Under the pieces are notes generated by a model, which was not told the DNA's origin, did not search any database, and was given only the letters and a program-made list of their open reading frames with translations. From NCBI RefSeq assembly GCF_002153745.1, contig NZ_JOPL01000011.1, positions 1 through 64,000 on the forward strand: a stretch of 64,000 nt of DNA. The letters are read 5' to 3'. A program made the translations under genes and the position numbers. This document shows positions 19,207-27,948 of the stretch, one piece after another (position 1 is the stretch's first letter; every line of letters starts with the position of its first letter). The DNA comes from Acetobacter sp. DsW_063. GTDB lineage: Bacteria > Pseudomonadota > Alphaproteobacteria > Acetobacterales > Acetobacteraceae.

Positions 19207-19232
19207 CGCCTGAGCCGGAAGGGAGAAAAACC

Positions 19233-20408
19233 ATGACGGATGTCGTCGTCATCGGATGTGGCGTGAGCGGAGCCGCAACCGCGTGGGAACTGGCTCGCTC
19301 GGGCCTTTCCGTCACTATCGTCGACCGCTATGGGCCGGCGGCGATGGCCAGTGGCTGGACACTCGCGGGAGTCCGCCAGTCGGGCCGCGATCCTGCCGAA
19401 ATTCCTCTGGCGATCGCCGCGGTAAAGCTCTGGGAGGATCTGGCCGAAACGCTGGACGCGCCAACCGGCTACACACAGGACGGGAATCTCCGAATTGGCA
19501 TGGGCGCGGGTGATCTTCTGGCCCTGAAGGACATCGCTGAAACGGGCGCTGCCTTCGGGCTGCCCATTTTCTTTCTGGATAGCGCGGCCGCCGTTAGAGA
19601 CATCGCGCCCGCCATTGCGCCCCTCGTCGCGGGGGCGACCTTCTGTTCGACAGACGGACATGCCGACCCCGACGCCACCGTCAGCGCCTACATCGCCGCC
19701 GCGCGCCGGGCCGGGGCGACAACCCTATTCGGTGAATCTGTCATCGCTATCGAAACCTCTTCCGGTAAAGTCACGGCTGTGCGAACTGCATCGCACCGCA
19801 TCGCGACGGGCGCTGTCGTGCTGGCCAGTGGCGTCATGGGCAACGACCTGCTCGCACCTTTTGGCGCCGACGTGCCGCTCGACGTCAAATACGTCACCGT
19901 CGTTCGCACGAAACCGGTCGCCCCTGCCCTCAAACAGGTCATTTCCGTCGCCGACGTCCGCAACGCGGAAGCCGCCTGCGCGGGACGACAGCAACTGGAC
20001 GGAGCTTTTCGCTTCACCAGCGGCATCGAGCCGTGGAACGGCGCCATGCAGGAGCAAAACGGACGTCCGGTAATCGCGCCGCCAATTCGCGCACTGGCGG
20101 AAACAATCGAGAGTTTCGGGACCGTTGTGCCCGCTGCGCTGGACGCCGAGATCGACGCCTATTGGTGTGGTCTGATCGACCAGACGCCGGACTCGCTTCC
20201 GGTGCTCGATCGTGTCGAAGCCGCCACAGGAGTTTTCGTCGCTCGCGGCTTTTCGGGACACGGGTTCTGTCTCGGTCCCATCACCGGAAAAATCATGGCG
20301 GCGCTCGTCAAGGAAGAACAACCACCAGTCGATATTTCCGCTTTTTCCTTATCTCGTTTCGAAAAAATAAACGCGAGCGCGTTCGAACCGGCCACACTGC
20401 ATGGCTGA
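19233..20408 (+). CDS. DAO-type FAD-dependent oxidoreductase 1
   Basis: A 391-residue flavoprotein of the D-amino acid oxidase/glycine oxidase fold. An N-terminal dinucleotide-binding motif VVVIGCGVSG is at 4-13, and a C-terminal GFSGHGFCLGP motif closes the FAD site. Family members oxidise the C-N bond of amino acids, N-methyl amino acids or opines. The stretch GVRQSGRDPAEIPLA is matched by a similar one in the second oxidase of this cluster (24202-25527), so the two are paralogs. It overlaps the next permease gene by 8 bases. The substrate is unknown. Confidence 0.88.
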   Translation: MTDVVVIGCGVSGAATAWELARSGLSVTIVDRYGPAAMASGWTLAGVRQSGRDPAEIPLAIAAVKLWEDLAETLDAPTGYTQDGNLRIGMGAGDLLALKDIAETGAAFGLPIFFLDSAAAVRDIAPAIAPLVAGATFCSTDGHADPDATVSAYIAAARRAGATTLFGESVIAIETSSGKVTAVRTASHRIATGAVVLASGVMGNDLLAPFGADVPLDVKYVTVVRTKPVAPALKQVISVADVRNAEAACAGRQQLDGAFRFTSGIEPWNGAMQEQNGRPVIAPPIRALAETIESFGTVVPAALDAEIDAYWCGLIDQTPDSLPVLDRVEAATGVFVARGFSGHGFCLGPITGKIMAALVKEEQPPVDISAFSLSRFEKINASAFEPATLHG

Positions 20409-21360
20409 AGGCATGTTGGCCTTCGCGGCGCGCCGGGCCGGCGTGAACGTGCTGCTGCTGCTGCTGGTGTCGCTGACAGGCTTTATGCTTCTGCATGCGA
20501 CACCCGGCGGCCCGCTCGCCCAATTTTCACTGTCGCCGGGCATGACCAGCGAGCGACTGAATCAGATCGCCCATTCTATGGGGCTCGATCAACCCCTGTG
20601 GCTGCAATATGTGGAGTGGCTCGGGGGTTTGCTGAAGGGCGACTGGGGCCATTCCTATCGCGACCACGCTCCGGTGCTTTCGATCATCGTCGCGCATCTT
20701 GGCGCCACGGTCGAACTTGGCCTCGCTTCGCTGGTGATTTCCTTCCTCGGAGGTCTGGCGATGGGGTTGGTCGGCGCGCTGCGCGCCGGACAGGCCATCG
20801 ACTCGCTTTGCTCTCTCGTCGGCGTCATCCTGCTGTCTCTTCCGACTTTCTGGCTTGGTCTTGTCTTCATCTACTTTCTGTCGGTCCGTACAGGGTGGTT
20901 TCCGGCAGGCGGCCTGATGTCGCCGGGCAACGCCTCGCCCGTTGATCGCCTGCGCCATCTGGCGCTTCCTGCGCTGACGCTTGGTCTGGTTTCCATACCA
21001 GTCTGGGGGGCATACGTGCGCTCTTTTGCAGGCGACACGCTGAATCAGGACCACATTCGCACCGCCCGTGCGCTCGGTGTTCCCGGCTGGAGGATCGTGC
21101 TGCGGCGAGTTCTTCCTGCGTCCCTCCTCCCGCTGATTCCGATAGCGGGCGTCTATCTCCCGACCCTGCTGAGCGGGGCGCTCGTCACGGAGACTGTCTT
21201 CACCTGGCCCGGCGTGGGGCGTCTGTTTCTCGACAGCCTGCAGTACCGCGACTATCCGGTGGCGCTGGGCGTTCTTATGTTCAGCGCCGTTCTCGTGCTG
21301 ATATGCAGCCTTGCCGCGGAATTGCTGCACCACGCTGCCGACCCAAGACTGCGCGCATGA
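20401..21360 (+). CDS. dipeptide/opine-type ABC transporter permease (DppB-like)
   Basis: A 319-residue inner-membrane permease. The N-terminal helix and conserved HATPGGPLAQF segment are typical of the DppB/OppB family. Five more helices follow, with the cytoplasmic EAA-type loop around ARALGVPGWRIVLRRVLPASLLPL and a C-terminal TETVFTWPGVGRL motif. It pairs with the DppC-like gene, which starts with an ATGA overlap. Confidence 0.93.
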   Translation: MAEGMLAFAARRAGVNVLLLLLVSLTGFMLLHATPGGPLAQFSLSPGMTSERLNQIAHSMGLDQPLWLQYVEWLGGLLKGDWGHSYRDHAPVLSIIVAHLGATVELGLASLVISFLGGLAMGLVGALRAGQAIDSLCSLVGVILLSLPTFWLGLVFIYFLSVRTGWFPAGGLMSPGNASPVDRLRHLALPALTLGLVSIPVWGAYVRSFAGDTLNQDHIRTARALGVPGWRIVLRRVLPASLLPLIPIAGVYLPTLLSGALVTETVFTWPGVGRLFLDSLQYRDYPVALGVLMFSAVLVLICSLAAELLHHAADPRLRA

Positions 21361-22226
21361 GCGGCGCCGACGCCATCCTGTCGGTCAGGACGCATCTGCA
21401 CGGTCTGCGCCCGCGTGGCCGGATCGCCGCTTACTACATCGTTTTCGTCGTCATCGCATGTGTCGCAGGCCCGTGGATTTTGCCATACGGCCACGCACAT
21501 ATCGATCTGCATCACCGCTTTCTCTCTCCGATCAGCGCCGGGCATCCACTCGGCACTGACGAAATTGGACGCGATCTGCTGACGCGCGTGCTGATGGGCG
21601 GGCGCGTCTCCCTGCTGGTGGGGCTGGCGTCCACCATTCTGAGCACCGTGATCGGCACGGCGCTCGGCCTTGTCGCGGGGTACAACAGCGGGACGGCGCG
21701 GTTTCTGATTACGACAATCATCGACGCCACGTTGTGTTTTCCGGTCGTGTTCCTGATGCTGACGCTCGCCGCCGTGCTCAGCCCCGGCGTAGGGACGATC
21801 ATCGGCATCGTGACGCTGGTCAGCTGGATGGAGGCCGCCCGCGTCGTGCAGGCGCAAACGCGCGTGATCCGAAAAATGGATTACGTGACCGCAGTTGTCG
21901 CCATGGGGGCGAGTGACCGTTATGTGCTCCTGCGCGAGGTTCTGCCGAATGTCGCTCCCGCGGTGATCGTCAGCGCGACGCTGACCATCGCGCGGGCGAT
22001 CCTTCTCGAATCATATGTGAGCTATCTTGGTTACGGCGTGCAGCCGCCGGACGCCAGTTGGGGAAATCTTCTCAACAATGCGCAGGAATATCTTGAATCC
22101 GATCCTTGGCTCGCCATCATTCCCGGCGTCGCCATTGCGCTGACCGTGACGATGTTCAACCTGCTGGGGGAAAGCCTGCGAGACGCCATCGATCCCTCCC
22201 TCCGGGCCAGAGGGCGCAGGTCATGA
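21357..22226 (+). CDS. dipeptide/opine-type ABC transporter permease (DppC-like)
   Basis: A 289-residue second permease of the importer. The conserved HPLGTDEIGRDLLTRVLMGG motif of the DppC/OppC family comes after the first helix, and the EAA loop reads VAMGASDRYVLLREVLPN. The start at 21357 overlaps the DppB stop (ATGA); an earlier in-frame start at 21303 lies inside the previous gene. Confidence 0.93.
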   Translation: MSGADAILSVRTHLHGLRPRGRIAAYYIVFVVIACVAGPWILPYGHAHIDLHHRFLSPISAGHPLGTDEIGRDLLTRVLMGGRVSLLVGLASTILSTVIGTALGLVAGYNSGTARFLITTIIDATLCFPVVFLMLTLAAVLSPGVGTIIGIVTLVSWMEAARVVQAQTRVIRKMDYVTAVVAMGASDRYVLLREVLPNVAPAVIVSATLTIARAILLESYVSYLGYGVQPPDASWGNLLNNAQEYLESDPWLAIIPGVAIALTVTMFNLLGESLRDAIDPSLRARGRRS

Positions 22227-23212
22227 CGCTGCTGTCCGTTCGCGATCTGGGCGTCGATTTTGGCGGGCCGCCGATTGTTGACGGCGTTTCTTTCTCGATG
22301 AAAAGAGGAGAAATCGTAGCGCTTGTCGGAGAAAGCGGTTCGGGCAAGAGCGTCGCCTCGCTCGCCCTGATGGGGCTTTTGGGACGAGGCAACGTCACTG
22401 GCTCCGCCATGCTGCGCCTGAATGACGGACGTGAGACCGACCTCGCGCGGATCAGCTCGCGCGAGCGGCGCGGCGTGCTGGGGCGGCACGTGTCGATGAT
22501 TTTTCAGGACCCGTTGAGCAGCCTTGATCCGATTCAGACTATCGGCGCACAGATGCGCGAGGTGCTGGCGCTGCATTGCGGCCTGCTAGGCCGAAAAGCC
22601 GAAGCCCGCGCTGTCGAGTTGCTGCATGAAGTAGGGATCGTCGATCCGCAGGCGTGCCTGAAACTGATCCCGCAACGCCTGTCCGGTGGAATGCGGCAGC
22701 GCGTGCTCATCGCCATGGCGATCGCAGGAGAGCCCGAACTGCTGTTGGCCGACGAGCCTACGACGGCGCTGGACGTGACCGTGCAGGCGCAAGTGCTGCG
22801 CCTGCTGCTCTCACTCCGCGCTCGGTCCGGCATGGGGATGATCTTCATCACGCATAACCTCGCCGTCGCCTCCTCTATCACAGATCGCGTGATCGTCCTC
22901 TACGCCGGACAGGTTGTGGAAGATGCCCCGGCCGACGCGTTCTTCGCCGCACCCGCCATGCCATACAGCAAGGCCCTCCTCGGAGCCGCGCCGGGGATAG
23001 ACAGCGTGTTTGGCGCGCGGCGCCTGCCCACCCTTCGCGGACAGGTTCCCGCCCCCGGCGAACGCGGCGTCGGGTGCCGCTTCGCGCCACGCTGCGACGC
23101 CATGCGTCCGACGCCTTGCCAGACACAGATGCCTGATCTTCAGAATATCGCCGATGGCGAAAACGAAGTTCACGCCGTACGTTGCGGTCGATGGGAGGAA
23201 CTCGCCCGATGA
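22223..23212 (+). CDS. peptide-type ABC transporter ATPase (DppD-like)
   Basis: A 329-residue ATPase. The Walker A motif is GESGSGKS, the signature LSGGMRQRVLIAMA and the Walker B LLLADEPTTALD. The C-terminal oligopeptide/dipeptide transporter domain has the usual cysteine cluster (GCRFAPRCDAM...CQTQMP). The start at 22223 overlaps the permease stop (ATGA). Confidence 0.94.
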   Translation: MTLLSVRDLGVDFGGPPIVDGVSFSMKRGEIVALVGESGSGKSVASLALMGLLGRGNVTGSAMLRLNDGRETDLARISSRERRGVLGRHVSMIFQDPLSSLDPIQTIGAQMREVLALHCGLLGRKAEARAVELLHEVGIVDPQACLKLIPQRLSGGMRQRVLIAMAIAGEPELLLADEPTTALDVTVQAQVLRLLLSLRARSGMGMIFITHNLAVASSITDRVIVLYAGQVVEDAPADAFFAAPAMPYSKALLGAAPGIDSVFGARRLPTLRGQVPAPGERGVGCRFAPRCDAMRPTPCQTQMPDLQNIADGENEVHAVRCGRWEELAR

Positions 23213-24180
23213 CTGCGCCGGTTCTGAGCGTTCAGGGCGTATCCAAGACCTACACGCAACGCGCAGGTTTATTCGGTCGGCCGTCCCAAACCTACGCCCT
23301 ACGGGAGGTATCGTTCGACCTGCGCACAGGCGAAATCCTGGGGCTGGTAGGAGAATCTGGCTCCGGCAAGACCACAGCAGGGCGTATCGCCATGCGTCTT
23401 GTCGAGCCGAGCGATGGCAAAATTCATCTGGCCGGCCAGGATGTCACCGGCCTGTCCGGCGCGGCGTTAAGACCGATGCGACGCCGGATACAACTGATCT
23501 TTCAGGACCCCTCGGCGTCGCTCAACCCGCGCCAGACCATTCGGCAAATCCTCAGAACGCCGCTTCGACTGCGCGGAATTACGGACGATGCGGAAATTGT
23601 GCGTATGCTGGCGATTATCGGCATGGGCGCGGAAGCGCTGGACCGTACGCCCGCCATGTTTTCCGGTGGGCAACGACAGCGCCTGAGCATCGCGCGGGCG
23701 CTGCTGATGAACCCGGACATCATCGTCGCAGACGAAGCCGTGTCGGCTCTCGACGTCTGCGTTCAGGCGCAGGTGGTCAATCTTCTTCTGGATCTGCGCG
23801 ATCAGTTCGGCCTGTCGATCCTGTTCATTGGCCATGATCTCGGCGTCGTCGGGCTGATATCCGACCGTGTCGGCGTCATGTTTCGCGGAAGCCTGGTCGA
23901 AATCGCCCCCTCCCGCGAACTGTTCGAGCGCCCCCGCCACCCCTACACCGCGCGCCTGCTCGCCGCCGCCCCGCGTCAGGGCGGCAAGCTTACGCCCCAC
24001 GCCGAAGTCGATACGGGACGCTTTTCTCCCACCTCGGTTGAGGGTTGCGCCTTCGCGGCGCTTTGTCCACACGCAATCACCGAATGCAGAACGACCAGAC
24101 CCGTCATGCGCGAAATTGCGCCGGATCACTGGACGGCCTGTCGGCGCGCCGATCTCGACCTTCGCCCGGCGCACTGTTGA
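23209..24180 (+). CDS. peptide-type ABC transporter ATPase (DppF-like)
   Basis: A 323-residue second ATPase. The Walker A motif is GESGSGKT, the signature FSGGQRQRLSIARAL and the Walker B IIVADEAVSALD. The C-terminal cysteine region is GCAFAALCPHAITEC. The start at 23209 overlaps the DppD stop (ATGA). The Q-loop run LIFQDPSASLNPRQTI is typical of the family. DppB, C, D and F are all present, so the importer is complete together with the binding protein at 25532. Confidence 0.94.
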   Translation: MTAPVLSVQGVSKTYTQRAGLFGRPSQTYALREVSFDLRTGEILGLVGESGSGKTTAGRIAMRLVEPSDGKIHLAGQDVTGLSGAALRPMRRRIQLIFQDPSASLNPRQTIRQILRTPLRLRGITDDAEIVRMLAIIGMGAEALDRTPAMFSGGQRQRLSIARALLMNPDIIVADEAVSALDVCVQAQVVNLLLDLRDQFGLSILFIGHDLGVVGLISDRVGVMFRGSLVEIAPSRELFERPRHPYTARLLAAAPRQGGKLTPHAEVDTGRFSPTSVEGCAFAALCPHAITECRTTRPVMREIAPDHWTACRRADLDLRPAHC

Positions 24181-24201
24181 AAAGAAGCAGAGGAAGACAT
24201 C

Positions 24202-25527
24202 ATGGGTCCTGAGGTCAAAGCGATACAAACCGACGCCAAGCCGTCCGCAAGCGCCGACGTCGTTGTCATCGGCGGCGGCATCGTCGGGGTAAGCACGGCG
24301 TACACGCTGGCGCAGCGGGGCGTATCGGTCATCCTGTGTGAGAAGGGCCATATCGCAGGCGAACAATCGAGCCGAAACTGGGGCTGGGTTCGACGCAACG
24401 GCCGCGATCCGCGCGAACTCCCGCTCATGATGGAGAGCTTCAGGGCGTGGAACGAGTTTGCTTCGAAGAAACTCGACACCGGATTTACGGTCTGCGGCGT
24501 TGTCTCGATCGCGAAGACCGACGCCGACCGCGCCCGACACAAACAGTTTGTTGAGGATGCGCGTGCTTTCCAGATCGGCAGCCGCGTCATCACGTCGAAC
24601 GAGATCAGGGAAATACTGCCTGGATACGCAGGAGACGGTCGCTCCGCGCTCTATAACCCGACCGACGCCCGCGCGGAACCTCAGCGCGCCGCCCCTGCCG
24701 TGGCGCTCGCCGCCCGGGATCTCGGGGCGGAGATCGTGCAGAATTGCGCCGTGCGCGGCGTAGAACTACAGGCCGGTCGAATCTGCGGTGTCGTAACCGA
24801 ACTGGGCTATATTCGTACGAGTCAGGTCGTGGTTGCGGGCGGCGCCTGGTCGCGTCTTTTCTGCGGCAATCTCGGCGTCGATCTGCCGCAGATGAAAGTG
24901 TTGTCGTCCGTCTGCCGCACCGCGCCGCTGAGCGGCCTTCCCGAAACATCAGCGTATTTCGGCGGCGTTGCTTACCGCAAACGCGACGACGGCGGCTACA
25001 ACATAGCGCCAAGCGTTGGCCTGAACGTACCCATCGTCCCCGACATGCTCAGACTTGCGCGCATGTATCTGCCCGCGTTCATGGCGGAGCGAAAATCTGT
25101 AAAGCCACGCCTCGACAGCCGTTTCCTGACAGAACTGCTGACCCCCCGCAGCTGGGATCTCGATATGCCGACTGTCTTCGAAAAGACGCGCGTGCTTGAT
25201 CCAAAACCCAACATCGCGCTGACGCGCAGTAAAGTCGCTGATTTGCAAAAACTATTTCCTACGGCAGGTCCGATCCATATTCTGCAGCACTGGGGCGGGC
25301 TTATCGACGTCATGCCGGATGCAGTGCCAGTCATCGACACGGTGGCGAAGATACCCGGCCTCACCATTTCCACAGGTTACTCCGGTCATGGTTTCGGCAT
25401 TGGCCCAGGCGCAGGCGTCCTAACCGCCGACCTTGCGACCGGCAAGACGCCCTGCGTCGATCCCTCGCCCTTCCGTCTGTCGCGTTTCACTGACGGCACG
25501 CCAATGCGTTTGATCGGCGGATTTTGA
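24202..25527 (+). CDS. DAO-type FAD-dependent oxidoreductase 2
   Basis: A 441-residue flavoprotein of the DadA/DAO family. The dinucleotide-binding motif VVVIGGGIVGVSTAY is near residue 17, followed by the strongly conserved SSRNWGWVRRNGRDPRELPL region and a C-terminal GYSGHGFGIGPGAG FAD contact. It is paralogous to the oxidase at 19233. Its ATG follows AGAGGAAGA, and the gene is 21 bases after the DppF-like ATPase. Two such oxidases in one transport operon suggests opine or N-substituted amino acid breakdown; the exact substrate is not readable. Confidence 0.88.
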   Translation: MGPEVKAIQTDAKPSASADVVVIGGGIVGVSTAYTLAQRGVSVILCEKGHIAGEQSSRNWGWVRRNGRDPRELPLMMESFRAWNEFASKKLDTGFTVCGVVSIAKTDADRARHKQFVEDARAFQIGSRVITSNEIREILPGYAGDGRSALYNPTDARAEPQRAAPAVALAARDLGAEIVQNCAVRGVELQAGRICGVVTELGYIRTSQVVVAGGAWSRLFCGNLGVDLPQMKVLSSVCRTAPLSGLPETSAYFGGVAYRKRDDGGYNIAPSVGLNVPIVPDMLRLARMYLPAFMAERKSVKPRLDSRFLTELLTPRSWDLDMPTVFEKTRVLDPKPNIALTRSKVADLQKLFPTAGPIHILQHWGGLIDVMPDAVPVIDTVAKIPGLTISTGYSGHGFGIGPGAGVLTADLATGKTPCVDPSPFRLSRFTDGTPMRLIGGF

Positions 25528-25531
25528 CGCT

Positions 25532-27154
25532 TTGAAGCTCCACCTGCCACGGCGACGTTTCCTTGGGGCGGCTGGCTGTGTCGCAGTCGCCGCACCCCGA
25601 TGGCCCGCCTTCGCTGACGCGCCAAGCCAGATCATCGTCGGCCTGGCGCAGGAGCCTACCGTTTTTCATCCGCTGTTGCCGCATATCGAGGTCGATGACG
25701 GCGTTCATATGAACCTGTTCAGCCCCCTCTGGTCCATCGACGCCAAGGGTGCGTTCGTACCAGATCTGGCCGAAAATGTGCCCGATCAGAACAACGGCGG
25801 TCTGAGCGCAGGCGGGCTGACATGGCGCGTGAAATTACGGGGCAATGCGTTCTGGCATGACGGACGCCCGGTCACGGCCGCCGACGTTGTCTTCACATTT
25901 CAAACGCTTCTCGATCCATCCTTTCCGGCATACAGCAGGAAAGGTTTTGAATTTATCGAGCATGTTGAGCAGACCGGTCCGCTTGAACTAACCTGGCGCA
26001 TGCGCAAACCTTACGCGCCGTTTCACGCCATTCTGGCCAGCGCCATGATCGTCCCGGCGCATCTTCTCAAAGGCGTTTCTGACACAACGGCTTTTACATC
26101 CAAACCAGTGGGAAGCGGTCCCTTTATATGGGACGAGCGCGTTCCCTCTGACCACATACGCCTGCGCGCCAACCCACACTGGCATTTGGGGCGAGCCGGC
26201 GTCGATTACGCGATCATTCGCTACATTCCCGACGTGACAGTCATGTTCACACAGTTCGAAACGGGAGAAATCGACTACCTCGGCATGCCGGGCATTCCGC
26301 CCAACAGATATCGTCAGGCGCTGACGTTGCCAGGACGGCAGGTCTTTCGAGCTCCGCAGCCATTTGTCGAAAGCATAGCCATCAATCTGGCTCGACCTCA
26401 ATTCCACGACATTGTGGTAAGGCAGGCAATCTACACAGCGATTGACAAGCTAGGCATACTGGAGACTCTTTTTGAAAATATAGAATCTGATACGGAGTCT
26501 TTTCTTCCATCACAGTCTTCTTACTATAACCCCGATCTGCCAAAGCAGACATTTGACCCACAAGCCGCCGCAGAAAGCCTCGACCGCGCCGGGTGGCGAC
26601 GCAGACTTGGCGGCGTGCGCGCCCGCGACGGCGTCAAGCTGGAATTCGTAAACGCCACGACCTCCGGCAACGCGTTACGCCAGCAGGTTCAGGAAGTCAT
26701 TCAGCAAAATCTCGCTGATATCGGCATCATTATGCGTATCGAAAATCGACCCGCCGCCGTGATGTGGGGGGGGTACTGGTCGCAGTCGCGCTTCGACACC
26801 GCGCTGGTGTCCGTCGACTTCATGACAGGGTCGGACCCGGACGCCTCAAGCTATTTCACATCCGACGCATCGCCTGCACGGGGCGGCGCAGGGCAGAACG
26901 TGTTTCAGCTTGCCGACAGCCGGATAGACTCCCTGTTTTTGAAAGCGAACGCCAGCTTCGATCACGAAACGCGTCTGTCTTATTATCGGACGATCCAGAG
27001 CCTTGTGCGCGCCGATTTACCGTTTCTGCCGTTATATCAACAAAGCAATGTCGAAGGCGTACGCACGGGCCTCACCGGATTTGAAAGCAACGTCAACGTG
27101 CGCTCCAACCTATGGAATCTCGCACGCTGGCGCTGGACTTCTTCGGCTCAGTAA
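25532..27154 (+). CDS. ABC transporter substrate-binding protein, family 5 (Tat-exported)
   Basis: A 540-residue periplasmic binding protein of the DppA/OppA family (SBP_bac_5). The N-terminus has a Tat leader: PRRRFLGAAG at 6-15, a short hydrophobic core and an AFADA cleavage region. The body has the family's VKLRGNAFWHDGRPVTAADVVF motif. It starts with TTG only 4 bases after the preceding stop. The 3' end overlaps the convergent SDR gene by 7 bases. Confidence 0.92.
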   Translation: MKLHLPRRRFLGAAGCVAVAAPRWPAFADAPSQIIVGLAQEPTVFHPLLPHIEVDDGVHMNLFSPLWSIDAKGAFVPDLAENVPDQNNGGLSAGGLTWRVKLRGNAFWHDGRPVTAADVVFTFQTLLDPSFPAYSRKGFEFIEHVEQTGPLELTWRMRKPYAPFHAILASAMIVPAHLLKGVSDTTAFTSKPVGSGPFIWDERVPSDHIRLRANPHWHLGRAGVDYAIIRYIPDVTVMFTQFETGEIDYLGMPGIPPNRYRQALTLPGRQVFRAPQPFVESIAINLARPQFHDIVVRQAIYTAIDKLGILETLFENIESDTESFLPSQSSYYNPDLPKQTFDPQAAAESLDRAGWRRRLGGVRARDGVKLEFVNATTSGNALRQQVQEVIQQNLADIGIIMRIENRPAAVMWGGYWSQSRFDTALVSVDFMTGSDPDASSYFTSDASPARGGAGQNVFQLADSRIDSLFLKANASFDHETRLSYYRTIQSLVRADLPFLPLYQQSNVEGVRTGLTGFESNVNVRSNLWNLARWRWTSSAQ

Positions 27155-27846
27155 AGGTCTTCTTCCGAGCAACTCACCGCCAGTTCGGCGACGTTCGCCG
27201 TGTTCGGCAGGTCGAGCACCATGCCAACCATACGCGCCAGGTCAGCAGGTTGCGTCATCTCCGCATCTTCACGCGAAGTGATGCTGCGCGCCATGTCGGT
27301 CGCAACGAACCCGGGACATATGGCGGTGGCGCGAATTCCGTCGTTCCAGCCCGTACGCTTGATGCTGTGCGTAAGAGCAACAGCTGCATGCTTCGTGATT
27401 GCATAGGGACCGGAATCGGCAGATTTGACGCGCTTTCCTGAAAGCGAAGCGACGATGATCACGCGCCCCTTTCCACATTCCCTGAGATGCGGCCACGCCG
27501 CGCGAACAAGACGAATCGGTGATTTGAGATTGACGTTCAGCATTGCGTCCATCTCGTCGTTTTCAATCGTGAGGATCGATTTCGGAATCATGATCCCGGC
27601 ATTGGCGATAACCGCATCGATACGCCCGAACGCAGTGACCGTCGACGACACCCAGTCCTCTTCCCCTCCTGCACTGGCGTCGAACGCGTGCGTATGCAGT
27701 GTGGGGGACGCCTCCAAAGTGGCGGGATCGCGCACACCCGCACTAATGGACCACCCCGAAGACTGCAGATGCTCCGAAATCGTGCGGCCGATTCCTCTGT
27801 TTGCTCCAGAAATCATGGCGACGCGACGCGTATGCAGGTTGTTCAT
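27148..27846 (-). CDS. short-chain dehydrogenase/reductase
   Basis: A 232-residue classical SDR. The NAD(P)-binding motif SGANRGIG is at about 13-20, NAGIM near residue 84, the catalytic Ser in the VASLSGKR stretch, and the catalytic YAITK (YxxxK) after it. The ATG at 27846 has GAAGGAAG upstream; a TTG at 27861 would add five residues. It converges on the ABC cluster and diverges from the MFS transporter. The substrate is unknown. Confidence 0.88.
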   Translation of the reverse strand: MNNLHTRRVAMISGANRGIGRTISEHLQSSGWSISAGVRDPATLEASPTLHTHAFDASAGGEEDWVSSTVTAFGRIDAVIANAGIMIPKSILTIENDEMDAMLNVNLKSPIRLVRAAWPHLRECGKGRVIIVASLSGKRVKSADSGPYAITKHAAVALTHSIKRTGWNDGIRATAICPGFVATDMARSITSREDAEMTQPADLARMVGMVLDLPNTANVAELAVSCSEEDLY

Positions 27847-27948
27847 GGCCGCTTCCTTCAATACGTTACAGAAAAGAAATCGCCCGAGGCGATTTACGCA
27901 CCCTAAACCACGATGTCACGAAATGGAATTTCTCATGACGACCGCTCC

